Positions 8,012-16,552 of a stretch of 63,928 nt of DNA are shown piece after piece. A model generated the notes under the pieces. The model searched no databases. It was not told the origin of the DNA and saw only the letters and a list, made by a program, of their open reading frames with translations. The number at the start of each line of letters is the position of its first letter. Positions within the stretch are counted from its first letter, which is position 1. Both the position numbers and the translations under genes were made by a program. The DNA is from Sphingobium sp. GTDB taxonomy: Bacteria > Pseudomonadota > Alphaproteobacteria > Sphingomonadales > Sphingomonadaceae. The stretch spans positions 1-63,928 of the forward strand of contig JAGRES010000001.1 in the NCBI GenBank assembly GCA_020446425.1, read 5' to 3'.

Positions 8012-9268
8012 TCAGATCGCCTTCAGGATCAGGCTGGCGTTGGTGCCGCCAAAACCGAAGCTGTTGTTCAGCACCGCACGCACTTCGCGCTTACGCGCTG
8101 TATGCGGCACCAGATCGACACCGTCCGTGCCTTCGTCCGGTGTGTCGAGGTTGAGCGTCGGCGGTACGATCTGGTCACGAATGCTGAGAATGCAGAAGAT
8201 CGCTTCCACCGCACCAGCCCCGCCCAGCAGATGGCCGATGGCGGACTTGGTCGAGCTCATCGACACATTGGCGATCGCGTCGCCGAACAGGCGGCGGACC
8301 GCGCCCAGCTCAATCGTGTCGGCCATGGTCGACGTGCCATGCGCGTTAATATAGTCGATGTCAGCAGGCGTCATCCCGGCCTTTTTCAGCGCGGCGGACA
8401 TGGAGCGGAACGCGCCGTCCATTTCCGGATCAGGCGCGGTGACATGATAGGCATCGCCCGAGAGGCCATAGCCGACGACCTCGGCATAGATTTTCGCGCC
8501 GCGCGCCTTGGCGTGCTCATATTCCTCGAGCACGACGACGCCCGCGCCCTCGCCCATCACAAAGCCCTCGCGGTCCTTGTCATAGGGGCGGCTGGCCTGC
8601 TCGGGCCGGTCGTTGAAGCTGGTGTTGAGCGCGCGCGCCTGCGCGAACCCCGCGATACCGATGGGGCAGATGGTACTTTCCGCGCCGCCCGCCAGCATGA
8701 TGTCGGCATCGTCATCCTTGATCATGCGCGCGGCATCGCCAATGGAGTGCGCGCCGGTCGAGCAGGCGGTGACGACGGCGTGGTTCGGCCCCTTGAGGCC
8801 ATATTTGATCGAAACCTGCCCGGAGATCAGGTTGATGAGGCGCCCGTGGACGAAGTGCGGCGAAACGCGCCCCGGCCCTTTTTCCGCCAGCACAAGGGAT
8901 TCGCTCTCGATGCCCGGCAGGCCGCCAATGCCGGAGCCGATGGAGCAACCGGTGCGCAGCTTGGTCGCTTCGTCCATCTCGGTCAACCCGGCGTCTTCAA
9001 GCGCCTGCCCCGCCGCGTCGATACCGAAGACGATGAACGGATCGACCTGGCGCTGGATCTTATGATCGACGCGCTTGTTGGGATCGAAGCCATATTCATG
9101 ATCGGCGGGTTTTACCTCGCACGCGATCTGGCATTTCTGGTCCGACGCATCGAACTTGGTGATCGGCCCCGCGCCGCTTTTCGACGCGAGAATGTTCTTC
9201 CACGTGGTTTCGACATCGCTACCCAGCGGCGAAACCATGCCAAGGCCCGTTACGACCACACGACGCAT
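8012..9268 (-). CDS. fabF: 3-oxoacyl-ACP synthase II (KAS II)
   Basis: 418 residues, the usual length. It condenses malonyl-ACP with acyl-ACP in fatty-acid elongation. The catalytic triad is visible: Cys169 in TACSTG, His310 in NAHGTST and His346 in SAIGHLLGG, with Lys341. The start is the ATG of MRRVVVTGLG, preceded by GGGAG at good distance; the frame is open upstream to 9349, but those residues are not family-like. It lies 163 bp downstream of acpP on the same strand, the classic acpP-fabF order. Confidence 0.96.
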   Translation of the reverse strand: MRRVVVTGLGMVSPLGSDVETTWKNILASKSGAGPITKFDASDQKCQIACEVKPADHEYGFDPNKRVDHKIQRQVDPFIVFGIDAAGQALEDAGLTEMDEATKLRTGCSIGSGIGGLPGIESESLVLAEKGPGRVSPHFVHGRLINLISGQVSIKYGLKGPNHAVVTACSTGAHSIGDAARMIKDDDADIMLAGGAESTICPIGIAGFAQARALNTSFNDRPEQASRPYDKDREGFVMGEGAGVVVLEEYEHAKARGAKIYAEVVGYGLSGDAYHVTAPDPEMDGAFRSMSAALKKAGMTPADIDYINAHGTSTMADTIELGAVRRLFGDAIANVSMSSTKSAIGHLLGGAGAVEAIFCILSIRDQIVPPTLNLDTPDEGTDGVDLVPHTARKREVRAVLNNSFGFGGTNASLILKAI

Positions 9269-9431
9269 AAACTGCTCCCAATTCCGATGCCGGCCGGAAT
9301 GCTGCTCTGGCCCGGCAAAACCGAAATGGCGGCCTCCATCACGGAACATGCCCCGCGCCGGAAAGCCGCCATCTTAAATCTCGCGACTCAACGCCCGCGC
9401 GCTATGCGCAGGCTCAAAGCCCGGACAGCGC

Positions 9432-9665
9432 TTACTGCTTGCTGTCGATATACGCGATTGCATCCTTGACGGTGCCGATCTTTTCAGCCGCATCGTCGGG
9501 GATTTCGACGCCGAATTCTTCCTCGAACGCCATCACCAGCTCAACGATGTCAAGGCTGTCAGCGCCCAGATCGTCGATGAAGCTTGCATCCTCGGTCACC
9601 TTGTCCGCCTCGACGCCCAGATGCTCGATGACGATTTTCTTTACGCGATCCGCAGTCTCACTCAT
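9432..9665 (-). CDS. acpP: Acyl carrier protein
   Basis: 77 residues, acidic. Ser37 in the DSL motif ([12 protein letters not shown]) takes the 4'-phosphopantetheine arm that carries growing acyl chains. A strong AAGGA ribosome site precedes the ATG. It sits between fabG (126 bp upstream) and fabF, and serves as substrate for all Fab enzymes of this cluster. Confidence 0.97.
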   Translation of the reverse strand: MSETADRVKKIVIEHLGVEADKVTEDASFIDDLGADSLDIVELVMAFEEEFGVEIPDDAAEKIGTVKDAIAYIDSKQ

Positions 9666-9791
9666 GAGTGGTCCTTCTTGATGTTAGTCGATATGAATGA
9701 CGTTAATAATATCAGTCCCGATTTGCCCTAGAGCCATGGCGACCAAGAGGCAAGAGGGGTTTGTTTATTGTTGTTCTTGGCCCGAACCAAA

Positions 9792-10532
9792 TCAGATCAT
9801 CGCCATGCCGCCGTTAACGTGCAGCGTCTGGCCGGTGACATAGCCCGCTTCCTTTGAGGCGAGATATACAGCAGCGGCGGCGATATCGTCACCCTCACCC
9901 AGCGCACCGGCGGGAATCTTGCCCAGAATGGCGTCTTTTTGCGCATCGTTAAGCGCATCCGTCATGGCCGAGCGGATGAAACCGGGCGCAACGCAGTTGA
10001 CGGTGACGCCGCGGCTGGCGAGTTCGGCGGCGAGCGCCTTCGACATGCCGATCAACCCGGCCTTGGACGCGGCATAATTGGCCTGCCCCGGATTGCCGGT
10101 CACGCCTACGACGGATGTCACCGAAATGATGCGGCCAAAGCGCGCCTTCATCATCGGCTTGGCGGCAGCGCGCGCCAAGCGGAAAGCCGCCTCCAGGTTG
10201 ATGCGGATCACATCCTCCCACTCGTCGTCCTTCATGCGCAGGATCAGGTTGTCGCGGGTGACGCCAGCATTGTTGACCAGAATATCGAGCTTGCCGCCCA
10301 GCGCCTCGACCGCCGAGGGCACGAGCGCGTCGACCGCCGCGCTATCCGACAGGTTGCAGGGCAGCTGCACATGATCACCGCCCAGTGAATTGGCGAACGC
10401 GCCGAGCTTCTGCACATTGCTGCCGGACAATGCGAGTGTCGCGCCCTGCGCCGCAAGGCCCTTGGCGATGGCGGAACCGATGCCGCCCGAAGCGCCAGTC
10501 ACCAGCGCGGTCATTCCCGTCAAATCGAACAT
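9792..10532 (-). CDS. fabG: 3-oxoacyl-ACP reductase FabG
   Basis: 246 residues, a short-chain dehydrogenase that reduces 3-oxoacyl-ACP with NADPH. It has the cofactor loop TGASGGIGSA at 12-21, NNAG at 87-90 and the catalytic Ser140, Tyr153 and Lys157 (NYAASK). Two start codons lie 9 bp apart. The downstream ATG (MFDLTGMTALVTG) was chosen because AGGAG sits 9 bases before it, whereas the upstream ATG directly touches that ribosome site. Five bases separate it from the methyltransferase stop codon upstream, so translation is probably coupled. Confidence 0.94.
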   Translation of the reverse strand: MFDLTGMTALVTGASGGIGSAIAKGLAAQGATLALSGSNVQKLGAFANSLGGDHVQLPCNLSDSAAVDALVPSAVEALGGKLDILVNNAGVTRDNLILRMKDDEWEDVIRINLEAAFRLARAAAKPMMKARFGRIISVTSVVGVTGNPGQANYAASKAGLIGMSKALAAELASRGVTVNCVAPGFIRSAMTDALNDAQKDAILGKIPAGALGEGDDIAAAAVYLASKEAGYVTGQTLHVNGGMAMI

Positions 10533-10537
10533 ATATG

Positions 10538-11155
10538 TCATTCTCCTTTAGGCTTGCGCGCCAATATCTGGACAACGGCGCTCATACCATGATGCATTTC
10601 GCTTTCGTTGATTTCCCGGTCGATTTCACGCCCGATGACGATATCCAGCCCAGCCAGCTCATCGCGAAGATCCACCTCGCTCATTAGCAGCTCGATATTG
10701 GGTGGACCACCGGTTCCTCCCATTTCAAGTTGCCTGGGCGTATAGGCTTCGAGCAGAAATGTGCCGCCCGGCTTTAGCGCCCGGACAACGGCTTCGTGCA
10801 CATGCCGCCGCAAAGGCTGGGGCAAATGCGCAAAAATGGCAATGATGGCATCCCAGCGCTGCTCTCCTAAATCATAATCCGCCAGATTGGCGACCTGGAC
10901 AGAGAGGGAAACACCCTCGTCTTCAGCCTGTTTCGCCGCGCGCGCCATACCGACAGACGACTGGTCGACGGCCGTGACATCAAAGCCCTGTCGCGCCAGC
11001 CAGATGGCGTTACGCCCTTGCCCTTCCGCCAGGCACAGGCATTTTCCGTTCGTCAGCGCGCCAACCTGCTCCGCCAGGAAATCATTGGGCTTGTCGCCAT
11101 ATACCAACTTCTCCGCGCCGTAGCGCTCGTCCCAGAATTCTGCATCGAAAGCCAC
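10538..11155 (-). CDS. Class I SAM-dependent methyltransferase
   Basis: 205 residues. The SAM-binding glycine loop is LCLAEGQGRNAIWLARQG (about residues 40-57), followed by the acidic end of strand 2 (VTAVDQSS) and a LKPGGTFLLEAYTP motif. This resembles TehB/UbiE-like small methyltransferases; the substrate is unknown. The start is a GTG preceded by GGGAG with a six-base spacer, just after the fabD stop codon. It is embedded between fabD and fabG, so it is co-expressed with fatty-acid synthesis, but nothing in it shows a direct role there. Confidence 0.8.
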   Translation of the reverse strand: MAFDAEFWDERYGAEKLVYGDKPNDFLAEQVGALTNGKCLCLAEGQGRNAIWLARQGFDVTAVDQSSVGMARAAKQAEDEGVSLSVQVANLADYDLGEQRWDAIIAIFAHLPQPLRRHVHEAVVRALKPGGTFLLEAYTPRQLEMGGTGGPPNIELLMSEVDLRDELAGLDIVIGREIDREINESEMHHGMSAVVQILARKPKGE

Positions 11156-11168
11156 GCGATACTCCCTA

Positions 11169-12104
11169 TTAGAGCGCCGCCAGCAATGCCTCGACATCCT
11201 CCATCGTCACGACACTGGTGACGTTGGCGTCGGGCGCGATGCGCTTGACCATGGAGCCGAGCACCTTACCGCCCAGCTCAACGAAATCCGTGACGCCCGC
11301 TTCCGCCATCGCGGCAACGCTCTCGCGCCAGCGCACACGGCCCGTCACCTGTTCGACCAGGCGGGCGCGAATATCGTCCGGCGCGGCAATCGGCGCGGCC
11401 AGCACATTGGCGTAAACCGGAAGCAGCGGGGCGTTGATGCTCGCCTTGCCAAGCGCCTCTTTCATCGCATCGGCGGCGGGCTGCATCAGCGGACAGTGGA
11501 ATGGCGCGGACACGGGCAGCAGCACGCCACGCTTGATGCCATGGTCCTTGACCATAGCAACAGCGCGCTCGACCGCGCCCCTGTGGCCTGAGATGACAAC
11601 CTGAGTGGGATCATTATCGTTGGCGACGGTGCAAACTTCCCCCTCGGCGGCGGCATCCGAAAGCGCCTGCGCCTTCTCCATATCCGCGCCGAGCAATGCC
11701 GCCATAGCCCCCTCACCTACTGGCACGGCGGCCTGCATCGCCTGCCCGCGCAGCTTCAGCAGACAGGCCGCAGTCGAGAGGTCAAACGCCTCGGCGCCGC
11801 ACAGCGCGGTATATTCGCCCAGACTATGCCCGGCGACATAATCGCCTTTGTCCGCCATGCGCAGACCGCCTTCTTTCTCAAGAACGCGCAATGTGGCCAT
11901 AGCATTGGCCATGATTGCAGGCTGCGCATTTTCGGTGAGCGTCAGATCTGCCTCCGGCCCCTCGCACATGATGCGGAACAGGTTTTGCGACAGCGCATCG
12001 TCCACTTCCTGAAACACTTCTTTCGCAGCCGCGCTGGCCTCGCTCAGCGCCTTGCCCATGCCGACCGACTGGCTGCCCTGTCCCGGAAAGATGAATGCGC
12101 GCAT
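11169..12104 (-). CDS. fabD: Malonyl-CoA:ACP transacylase FabD
   Basis: 311 residues, full length. It loads malonate onto acyl carrier protein. The FPGQGSQSVGMGK motif lies at the N-terminus, the nucleophile Ser94 in AGHSLGEYTA and the catalytic His in the APFHCPLM block near residue 200. It is the first gene of the minus-strand cluster fabD-methyltransferase-fabG-acpP-fabF-mltG. The promoter should lie in the 324-bp gap before rpsF, which also carries a large palindrome. Confidence 0.95.
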   Translation of the reverse strand: MRAFIFPGQGSQSVGMGKALSEASAAAKEVFQEVDDALSQNLFRIMCEGPEADLTLTENAQPAIMANAMATLRVLEKEGGLRMADKGDYVAGHSLGEYTALCGAEAFDLSTAACLLKLRGQAMQAAVPVGEGAMAALLGADMEKAQALSDAAAEGEVCTVANDNDPTQVVISGHRGAVERAVAMVKDHGIKRGVLLPVSAPFHCPLMQPAADAMKEALGKASINAPLLPVYANVLAAPIAAPDDIRARLVEQVTGRVRWRESVAAMAEAGVTDFVELGGKVLGSMVKRIAPDANVTSVVTMEDVEALLAAL

Positions 12105-12130
12105 GAATGCGTCCTCTCATTGAATTTGGT

Positions 12131-12206
12131 CCGGCTCCAGCCCTCTCCCCCTCCCAACCGCCCATCAAGTTACCCTATCGGGTGGTTGGGAGGGGGAGAG
12201 GGCCGG
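12131..12206. repeat. Large intergenic palindrome, repeat family copy 1
   Basis: Perfect 19-bp arms (CCCTCTCCCCCTCCCAACC at 12141 and its complement at 12184) flank a 24-base loop in the gap between the divergent fabD and rpsF genes. A related 75-bp palindrome in the opposite orientation lies at 51263-51337; over the right-hand 41 bases the two agree at 33 positions. This indicates a dispersed palindromic repeat rather than a gene-specific terminator. The rest of the 12105-12428 gap holds the divergent promoters, which I cannot delimit. Confidence 0.75.
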
Positions 12207-12428
12207 TACCGTCATTGGAAACAACAGCCGCTTCCATAGCGATTTGCACGGCGGTGGGAAGCCCCATCGCGGAAAAGCGGGGTTATCCCTTGCATTTCGA
12301 CCCGCTTTCCGCCATAGGCGCGCCTTCGCGAGCCGGTTTCGGCCTGCGATGCGAATATTGAGACGACAGCCGGAGGGGCGTCGCATTGGGCGGCGTCAGC
12401 GATCGGCCAACAGAAAAGGCAAGCAACC

Positions 12429-12791
12429 ATGCCGCTTTACGAGCATGTTTTTCTTGCGCGTCAGGACCTGGCCCAAGCCCAGGTGGACGCGCTGGCGGAA
12501 GCCGCCACAGCCCTAGTTGAAGCGAATCAGGGCAAAGTGACGAAAGTCGAAACCTGGGGCCTGCGTTCGATGGCGTACAAGATCGCCAAGAACCGCAAGG
12601 CGCATTACGTGATGCTCAACATTGATGGCCCCGCTGGCCTCGTCGCTGAGCTGGAGCGCCAGACCCAGATCAACGAAGACGTCATCCGCTACATGACCAT
12701 CAAGGTCGATGAGCTTGAATCCGGCCCGTCTGTCATGATGCGCAAGGGTGACCGCGAACGCCGCGGCCGCCGCGACCGTGACGGCGAATAA
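12429..12791 (+). CDS. rpsF: Small-subunit ribosomal protein bS6
   Basis: 120 residues. The start matches the family ([20 protein letters not shown]), with the conserved [20 protein letters not shown] block and an Arg-rich tail. It binds 16S rRNA together with S18. It is first in the rpsF-rpsR-rplI operon, with S18 beginning 14 bp downstream behind AAGGAGG. No ssb or DUF2232 gene is interposed, unlike in some other bacteria. Confidence 0.97.
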   Translation: MPLYEHVFLARQDLAQAQVDALAEAATALVEANQGKVTKVETWGLRSMAYKIAKNRKAHYVMLNIDGPAGLVAELERQTQINEDVIRYMTIKVDELESGPSVMMRKGDRERRGRRDRDGE

Positions 12792-12805
12792 GGAGGTTTA
12801 AGACT

Positions 12806-13030
12806 ATGGCACGCCCATTTTTCCGCCGCCGCAAGAGCTGCCCCTTCTCCGCGAAGAATGCTCCAAAGATTGATTATAAGGACGTTCGTCTGCTGCAGGG
12901 TTTCGTATCCGAGCGTGGCAAGATCGTCCCCAGCCGCATCACCGCGGTTTCCGCAAAGAAACAGCGCGAACTGGCCCAGGCCATCAAGCGCGCCCGTCAT
13001 CTGGGCCTGCTGCCCTACATCGTGAAGTGA
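12806..13030 (+). CDS. rpsR: Small-subunit ribosomal protein bS18
   Basis: 74 residues, normal length: [15 protein letters not shown] at the start, [19 protein letters not shown] in the centre, and the conserved [11 protein letters not shown] end. It partners bS6 on the 30S platform. A near-perfect AAGGAGG ribosome site precedes it. The middle gene of the S6-S18-L9 operon. Confidence 0.98.
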   Translation: MARPFFRRRKSCPFSAKNAPKIDYKDVRLLQGFVSERGKIVPSRITAVSAKKQRELAQAIKRARHLGLLPYIVK

Positions 13031-13041
13031 GGAGCTGAGCC

Positions 13042-13683
13042 ATGGAAATCATTCTGCTCGAAAGAATCGAGAAGCTCGGCGTGATCGGCGACATCGTCAC
13101 CGTCAAGGATGGCTATGCGCGCAACTATCTGCTGCCCAACAAGAAAGCGCTGCGCTCAAATGCTGCCAACAAGGCCGTTTTTGACGCAAACCGCGCCAAG
13201 ATCGAGGCCGATAACGAGGCTCGCCGTACCGATGCCGAGAAAGAAGCCGGAAAGGTCAACGGCCATCAGGTCGTCCTGATCCGTTCTTCCTCGAACAGCG
13301 GTCAGCTTTATGGTTCGGTTTCGGTGCGCGACGTCGTCGAAGCACTGCATGCCGATGGCCATGACCTGGTCTCCAAGGCGATGGTCGTGCTCGAACGCCC
13401 GATCAAGACGCTCGGCCTGTTCGACGTACGCGTCAACCTGCACCCCGAAGTGTCGGTGACGGTGCAGGTGAACGTCGCCCGTTCGCCGGAAGAAGCCGAC
13501 CTGCAGAAGGACGGCGTCGACGTAATGGCGCAGATGTTCGAGAAGGACGAAGCCGGCTTTACCGAAGAGTTCGACCCACATGCCGAACCCGGCGTGATTG
13601 CTGGCGAAGCGGAGGAAGCACCGGAAGCCGAAGCGGCTGCCGAAGCGCCCGAAGCAGTGGAAGGCGAGACCTCCGAAGCCTAA
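13042..13683 (+). CDS. rplI: Large-subunit ribosomal protein bL9 with acidic tail
   Basis: 213 residues, longer than the roughly 150 of standard L9. The N-terminal rRNA-binding domain (MEIILLERIEKLGVIGDIV, GYARNYLLPN) and the C-terminal domain are complete by about residue 170. The extra 40 residues are a Glu/Ala/Pro-rich acidic tail, a kind of extension found in several sphingomonad L9 proteins. It is the last gene of the operon and is followed by a strong intrinsic terminator. Confidence 0.97.
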   Translation: MEIILLERIEKLGVIGDIVTVKDGYARNYLLPNKKALRSNAANKAVFDANRAKIEADNEARRTDAEKEAGKVNGHQVVLIRSSSNSGQLYGSVSVRDVVEALHADGHDLVSKAMVVLERPIKTLGLFDVRVNLHPEVSVTVQVNVARSPEEADLQKDGVDVMAQMFEKDEAGFTEEFDPHAEPGVIAGEAEEAPEAEAAAEAPEAVEGETSEA

Positions 13684-13714
13684 TTCTTACCTGTTACTTA
13701 ATACAGGATACGTA

Positions 13715-13744
13715 CCCGCCGGAGCGATCCGGCGGGTTTTCTTT
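13715..13744 (+). terminator. Intrinsic terminator of the rpsF-rpsR-rplI operon
   Basis: Perfect arms CCCGCCGGA and TCCGGCGGG around a four-base loop, followed directly by TTTTCTTT. It lies about 30 bases after the rplI stop codon. Confidence 0.92.
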
Positions 13745-13821
13745 ACATTTTTGTTACCATCTTCATATTATATTGCGTCCCCATATAGTGTGGGAGCGGT
13801 GCCTCGGCGCCGAATGATAAT

Positions 13822-15342
13822 ATGGGACAGGACGCAAAGGCCCAGCTTGGGCAACGCATGAGCTTTTATGAGCTCGACATACATAAGAAAGAATATGCAA
13901 GCATATATAAAACGCTGGAGTCGCATGCCGACGCAGCGCTTGACCTTTTTTATGAAAAGCTGAACGCCACCCCGGAAGTCAGCCAGTTCTTCTCGTCAGA
14001 TCAGATGGTCGATAGGGCGCATCAGGCGCAGAAAAACCACTGGCTGCGCCTGTTCGGCGAAGGGCTGGATCAGGAATATCTCGACCGCGCCATCAATATC
14101 GGCAACACTCACGCGCGCATCGGCCTGGAGCCGCAATGGTATATTGGCGGCTACGCGCTGATCCTCGAGCAGGTGCTCGAACAGATGATCGCCGGAGGGG
14201 CCCGCAAAGCCATACCCGGTCAGCGCAAACTGGCCCGCACCGTCTCTTCGCTGGTCAAGGTCGCGCTGTTGGACATGGACCTAGCGCTTTCGACCTATTT
14301 CGTGAAGGCGGAGGAAAATGTCCGCACCACTGTGGTCAGCAAGATCGGCAGTGCGCTTGAGGATATTTCCAACGGCGATCTGACGTCGCGTATCGACGAT
14401 CTGCCGGAAAGCTATGCCAAATTGCAGAGCGACTTCAACGAAGCCATGGAAAAACTGCGCGGTATTATCGAAGCAGTCACCGAAGGCAGCCGTTCCATCA
14501 CAGCTGGCTCTGGCGAAATTCGCACGGCGTCGGACGATTTATCGCGTCGCACCGAGCAACAGGCCGCCCGGCTGGAAGAAAGCGCGGGCGCGATGAGCCG
14601 CCTGTCGGACGCGGTTTCCGAAACGTCGCAGTCCATTTCCGGCCTCAATACGTCTGTGAACATGACGCACAAGGAAGCGTTGCAGGGCGGCGAAGTCGTT
14701 CGCAACGCCGTCAAGGCGATGGACGATATCCAGAAAAGCTCCGACTCGATCGCCCAGATCATCAAGATCATCGACGGCATCGCGTTCCAGACCAACCTGC
14801 TGGCCCTGAACGCAGGTGTTGAAGCAGCCCGCGTCGGCGAGCTGGGCAAAGGCTTTGCCGTAGTCGCCAACGAGGTGCGCGCGCTGGCGCAGCGTTCCTC
14901 CGAAGCGGCGGAAGAGATTAAACATCTGATCGGTGAAAGCCTGGGCCAGGTGGAAAGCGGCGTCCGGCTGGTGAACGACACCGGCAAGGTGCTGGATATC
15001 ATCGTCAACCAGATGGGCGAAATCAGCGAAGTAGCGACCCAGATATCGGAGTCGACCACCGTTCAGAGCCAGGATCTGCAGCAGATCAACCATGCCGTTT
15101 CCGACATGGACCAGGTTACGCAGCAAAATGCGGCAATGGTCGAGGAAGCAACAGCGGCAGCCCGCGCCATGGCCGCCGAGGCCGAACGGCTGTCCAGTAT
15201 GGTCGCCCAGTTCAAGGTTTTGGCTGGCCAAGGGGCTTCTGCTCCGGCCGCGCAGCCGTTGAAAGCCGTGAAATCGGCTCCTGTCCGTACGGCGGGTAAT
15301 CTGGCCATAGCCACTGACGAGAGCGACTGGGACGAATTCTGA
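13822..15342 (+). CDS. Globin-coupled methyl-accepting chemotaxis sensor
   Basis: 506 residues, no membrane segment. The N-terminal protoglobin domain (about 13-180) has the proximal haem histidine His97 in NIGNTHARIGLEPQWY; a HAMP-like and MCP signalling region follows, with the kinase-control tip IAFQTNLLALNAGVEAAR. It is a soluble HemAT-like oxygen sensor that would steer aerotaxis through CheA. The protein ends in DWDEF, which resembles the C-terminal xWxxF pentapeptide that docks the methylation enzymes CheR/CheB. The ribosome site is poor at the chosen ATG; an ATG at 13858 (MSFYELDIHKKE) is an equally possible start. It is flanked by terminators on both sides, so it is monocistronic. 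Confidence 0.92.
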   Translation: MGQDAKAQLGQRMSFYELDIHKKEYASIYKTLESHADAALDLFYEKLNATPEVSQFFSSDQMVDRAHQAQKNHWLRLFGEGLDQEYLDRAINIGNTHARIGLEPQWYIGGYALILEQVLEQMIAGGARKAIPGQRKLARTVSSLVKVALLDMDLALSTYFVKAEENVRTTVVSKIGSALEDISNGDLTSRIDDLPESYAKLQSDFNEAMEKLRGIIEAVTEGSRSITAGSGEIRTASDDLSRRTEQQAARLEESAGAMSRLSDAVSETSQSISGLNTSVNMTHKEALQGGEVVRNAVKAMDDIQKSSDSIAQIIKIIDGIAFQTNLLALNAGVEAARVGELGKGFAVVANEVRALAQRSSEAAEEIKHLIGESLGQVESGVRLVNDTGKVLDIIVNQMGEISEVATQISESTTVQSQDLQQINHAVSDMDQVTQQNAAMVEEATAAARAMAAEAERLSSMVAQFKVLAGQGASAPAAQPLKAVKSAPVRTAGNLAIATDESDWDEF

Positions 15343-15370
15343 CCTGATTTTCCTGTCGCATCAGCAAAGA

Positions 15371-15404
15371 GCCGTCCGGTGATTCCGGGCGGCTTTTTCT
15401 TTTT
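15371..15404 (+). terminator. Intrinsic terminator of the globin-coupled sensor gene
   Basis: Arms GCCGTCCGG and CCGGGCGGC (one mismatch) around TGATT, followed by TTTTTCTTTTT, 28 bases after the stop codon. Confidence 0.9.
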
Positions 15405-15504
15405 GGTCAGCATATTTTCAGGGATCATGCCGCGATAAAGCGCCCCGCCCGCCTATAATATAAGCCTTGGACACTCTTATCATGACATGAAGGGCAGGAT
15501 CGCC

Positions 15505-15714
15505 ATGAAACCGCTTCACATTATCGCCATATTGACCGGAACGCTCGCCTTTGCCGTGGCTGCAAACGCCAACCCGCCCGAGGGCGGACACCAGGACGAT
15601 GCGCATCACGAAGATGCCTCACATGATAAGCATAACGCGCATCAGGACGATGCGCACGGCGACGGACATGATAATGGCGACCATCATGAGGATGACAGCC
15701 ATCACGGCGAATAA
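15505..15714 (+). CDS. Small exported His/Asp-rich protein
   Basis: 69 residues. A signal peptide of about 24 residues (LHIIAILTGTLAFAVAANA) is followed by a mature part of about 45 residues made almost only of His, Asp, Glu, Gly, Asn and Ala, with HQDDAH occurring twice and HGDGHDNGDHH-type clusters. Such composition suggests binding of divalent metals (Ni, Zn, Cu, Co) in the periplasm, as a buffer or sink; this is inferred from composition alone. The start at 15505 has an AGGA site; an ATG six codons upstream has none. It is a single-gene unit between two terminators, with no transporter or regulator beside it. Confidence 0.75.
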   Translation: MKPLHIIAILTGTLAFAVAANANPPEGGHQDDAHHEDASHDKHNAHQDDAHGDGHDNGDHHEDDSHHGE

Positions 15715-15748
15715 GCCCTGACATCCAGACAGGATTCAAAACAGACAG

Positions 15749-15785
15749 AACGCGCTGGGCTGGTTCCGGCGCGTTTTTCCTTTTG
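15749..15785 (+). terminator. Intrinsic terminator of the His/Asp-rich gene
   Basis: Arms AACGCGC and GCGCGTT around a loop of about 13 bases, then TTTCCTTTT. It separates this gene from the convergent SDR gene that ends at 15789. Confidence 0.8.
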
Positions 15786-15788
15786 GAG

Positions 15789-16550
15789 TCAGAGGTACAT
15801 GAAGTCGCGCGGATAGCTGTGCATATGCGCTCCGCCATCGACGAAGAGCGTCTGCCCGGTCACGGACTGCGCGTGCGCCAGATATAGTATCGCGTCGGCG
15901 ATATCGGACGGCTGCGGCAGATGGCCCAGCGGCATCACCTGCGCCATGCGCGCGATACGCCCCTGATCATAGTCATCGGTGGCAATGGTCAACCCCGGCG
16001 CGACCGCATTGACGCGGACCCCCTTGGAAGCCAGCTCGCGCGCAGCCATCCGCGTAAAGCCCTCCAGAGCCTGCTTGGAAAGCGTATAAGCAAGCTGGTC
16101 CCCATGCGGATGGGCGATACGCTGGTCGAGTATGTTGACGACACAGCCAATACCGTCCCGTCTGCAATCGGCGAACGCCCTGGTGAGCAAGACGGGGGCG
16201 ATGGCATTGACATTATAATGCCGCAGCAAGTCTTCCGCCGTTACGCTGTCTAACCTGTCCTGCCCGAACAGCGCGGCACTGTTGACCAGCAGGTCCGGCG
16301 CCCTGCCGAACCGCGCCTTAACCTGCTCCATCAACCCTGCGGCCGCTTCTGCTTCCTCGAAATCAGCGATGAAACCATGCCATTGCGCGCCACTGGCTCC
16401 CAATGCCAGCTCAAGCTCCGAATCCAGCGCAACATCATGGCTTCCATGTATGGCGAGCGCATAACCTGCCCTCGCCAAGGTGGCGCTGATGCGCCCGCCC
16501 AGACGGCGATGGCCGCCTGTCACCAATGCCAGCGGTGCATCGCCTGCCAC
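15789..16550 (-). CDS. FolM-like short-chain dehydrogenase (pteridine reductase type)
   Basis: 253 residues, SDR fold. The cofactor loop reads TGGHRRLGG, the Arg-rich variant typical of pteridine reductases and FolM rather than FabG (TGASGGIG). NSAALF stands for NNAG, and the catalytic pair is in YTLSK. FolM/PTR1-type enzymes reduce dihydromonapterin or dihydrofolate with NADPH. It lies directly downstream of folE, which makes the first pteridine precursor, and the genes nearly overlap, which supports a pterin substrate. The GTG at 16550 was chosen for spacing to a GGGA site; the GTG at 16556 overlaps the folE stop codon. Confidence 0.78.
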   Translation of the reverse strand: MAGDAPLALVTGGHRRLGGRISATLARAGYALAIHGSHDVALDSELELALGASGAQWHGFIADFEEAEAAAGLMEQVKARFGRAPDLLVNSAALFGQDRLDSVTAEDLLRHYNVNAIAPVLLTRAFADCRRDGIGCVVNILDQRIAHPHGDQLAYTLSKQALEGFTRMAARELASKGVRVNAVAPGLTIATDDYDQGRIARMAQVMPLGHLPQPSDIADAILYLAHAQSVTGQTLFVDGGAHMHSYPRDFMYL

Positions 16551-16552
16551 GC

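Noticed and set aside
7841-9469. 542-residue open frame on the plus strand
   Set aside because: It lies antisense to mltG and fabF, both with intact active sites. Its composition (Arg/Ala/Asp/His-rich) is that of a shadow frame.
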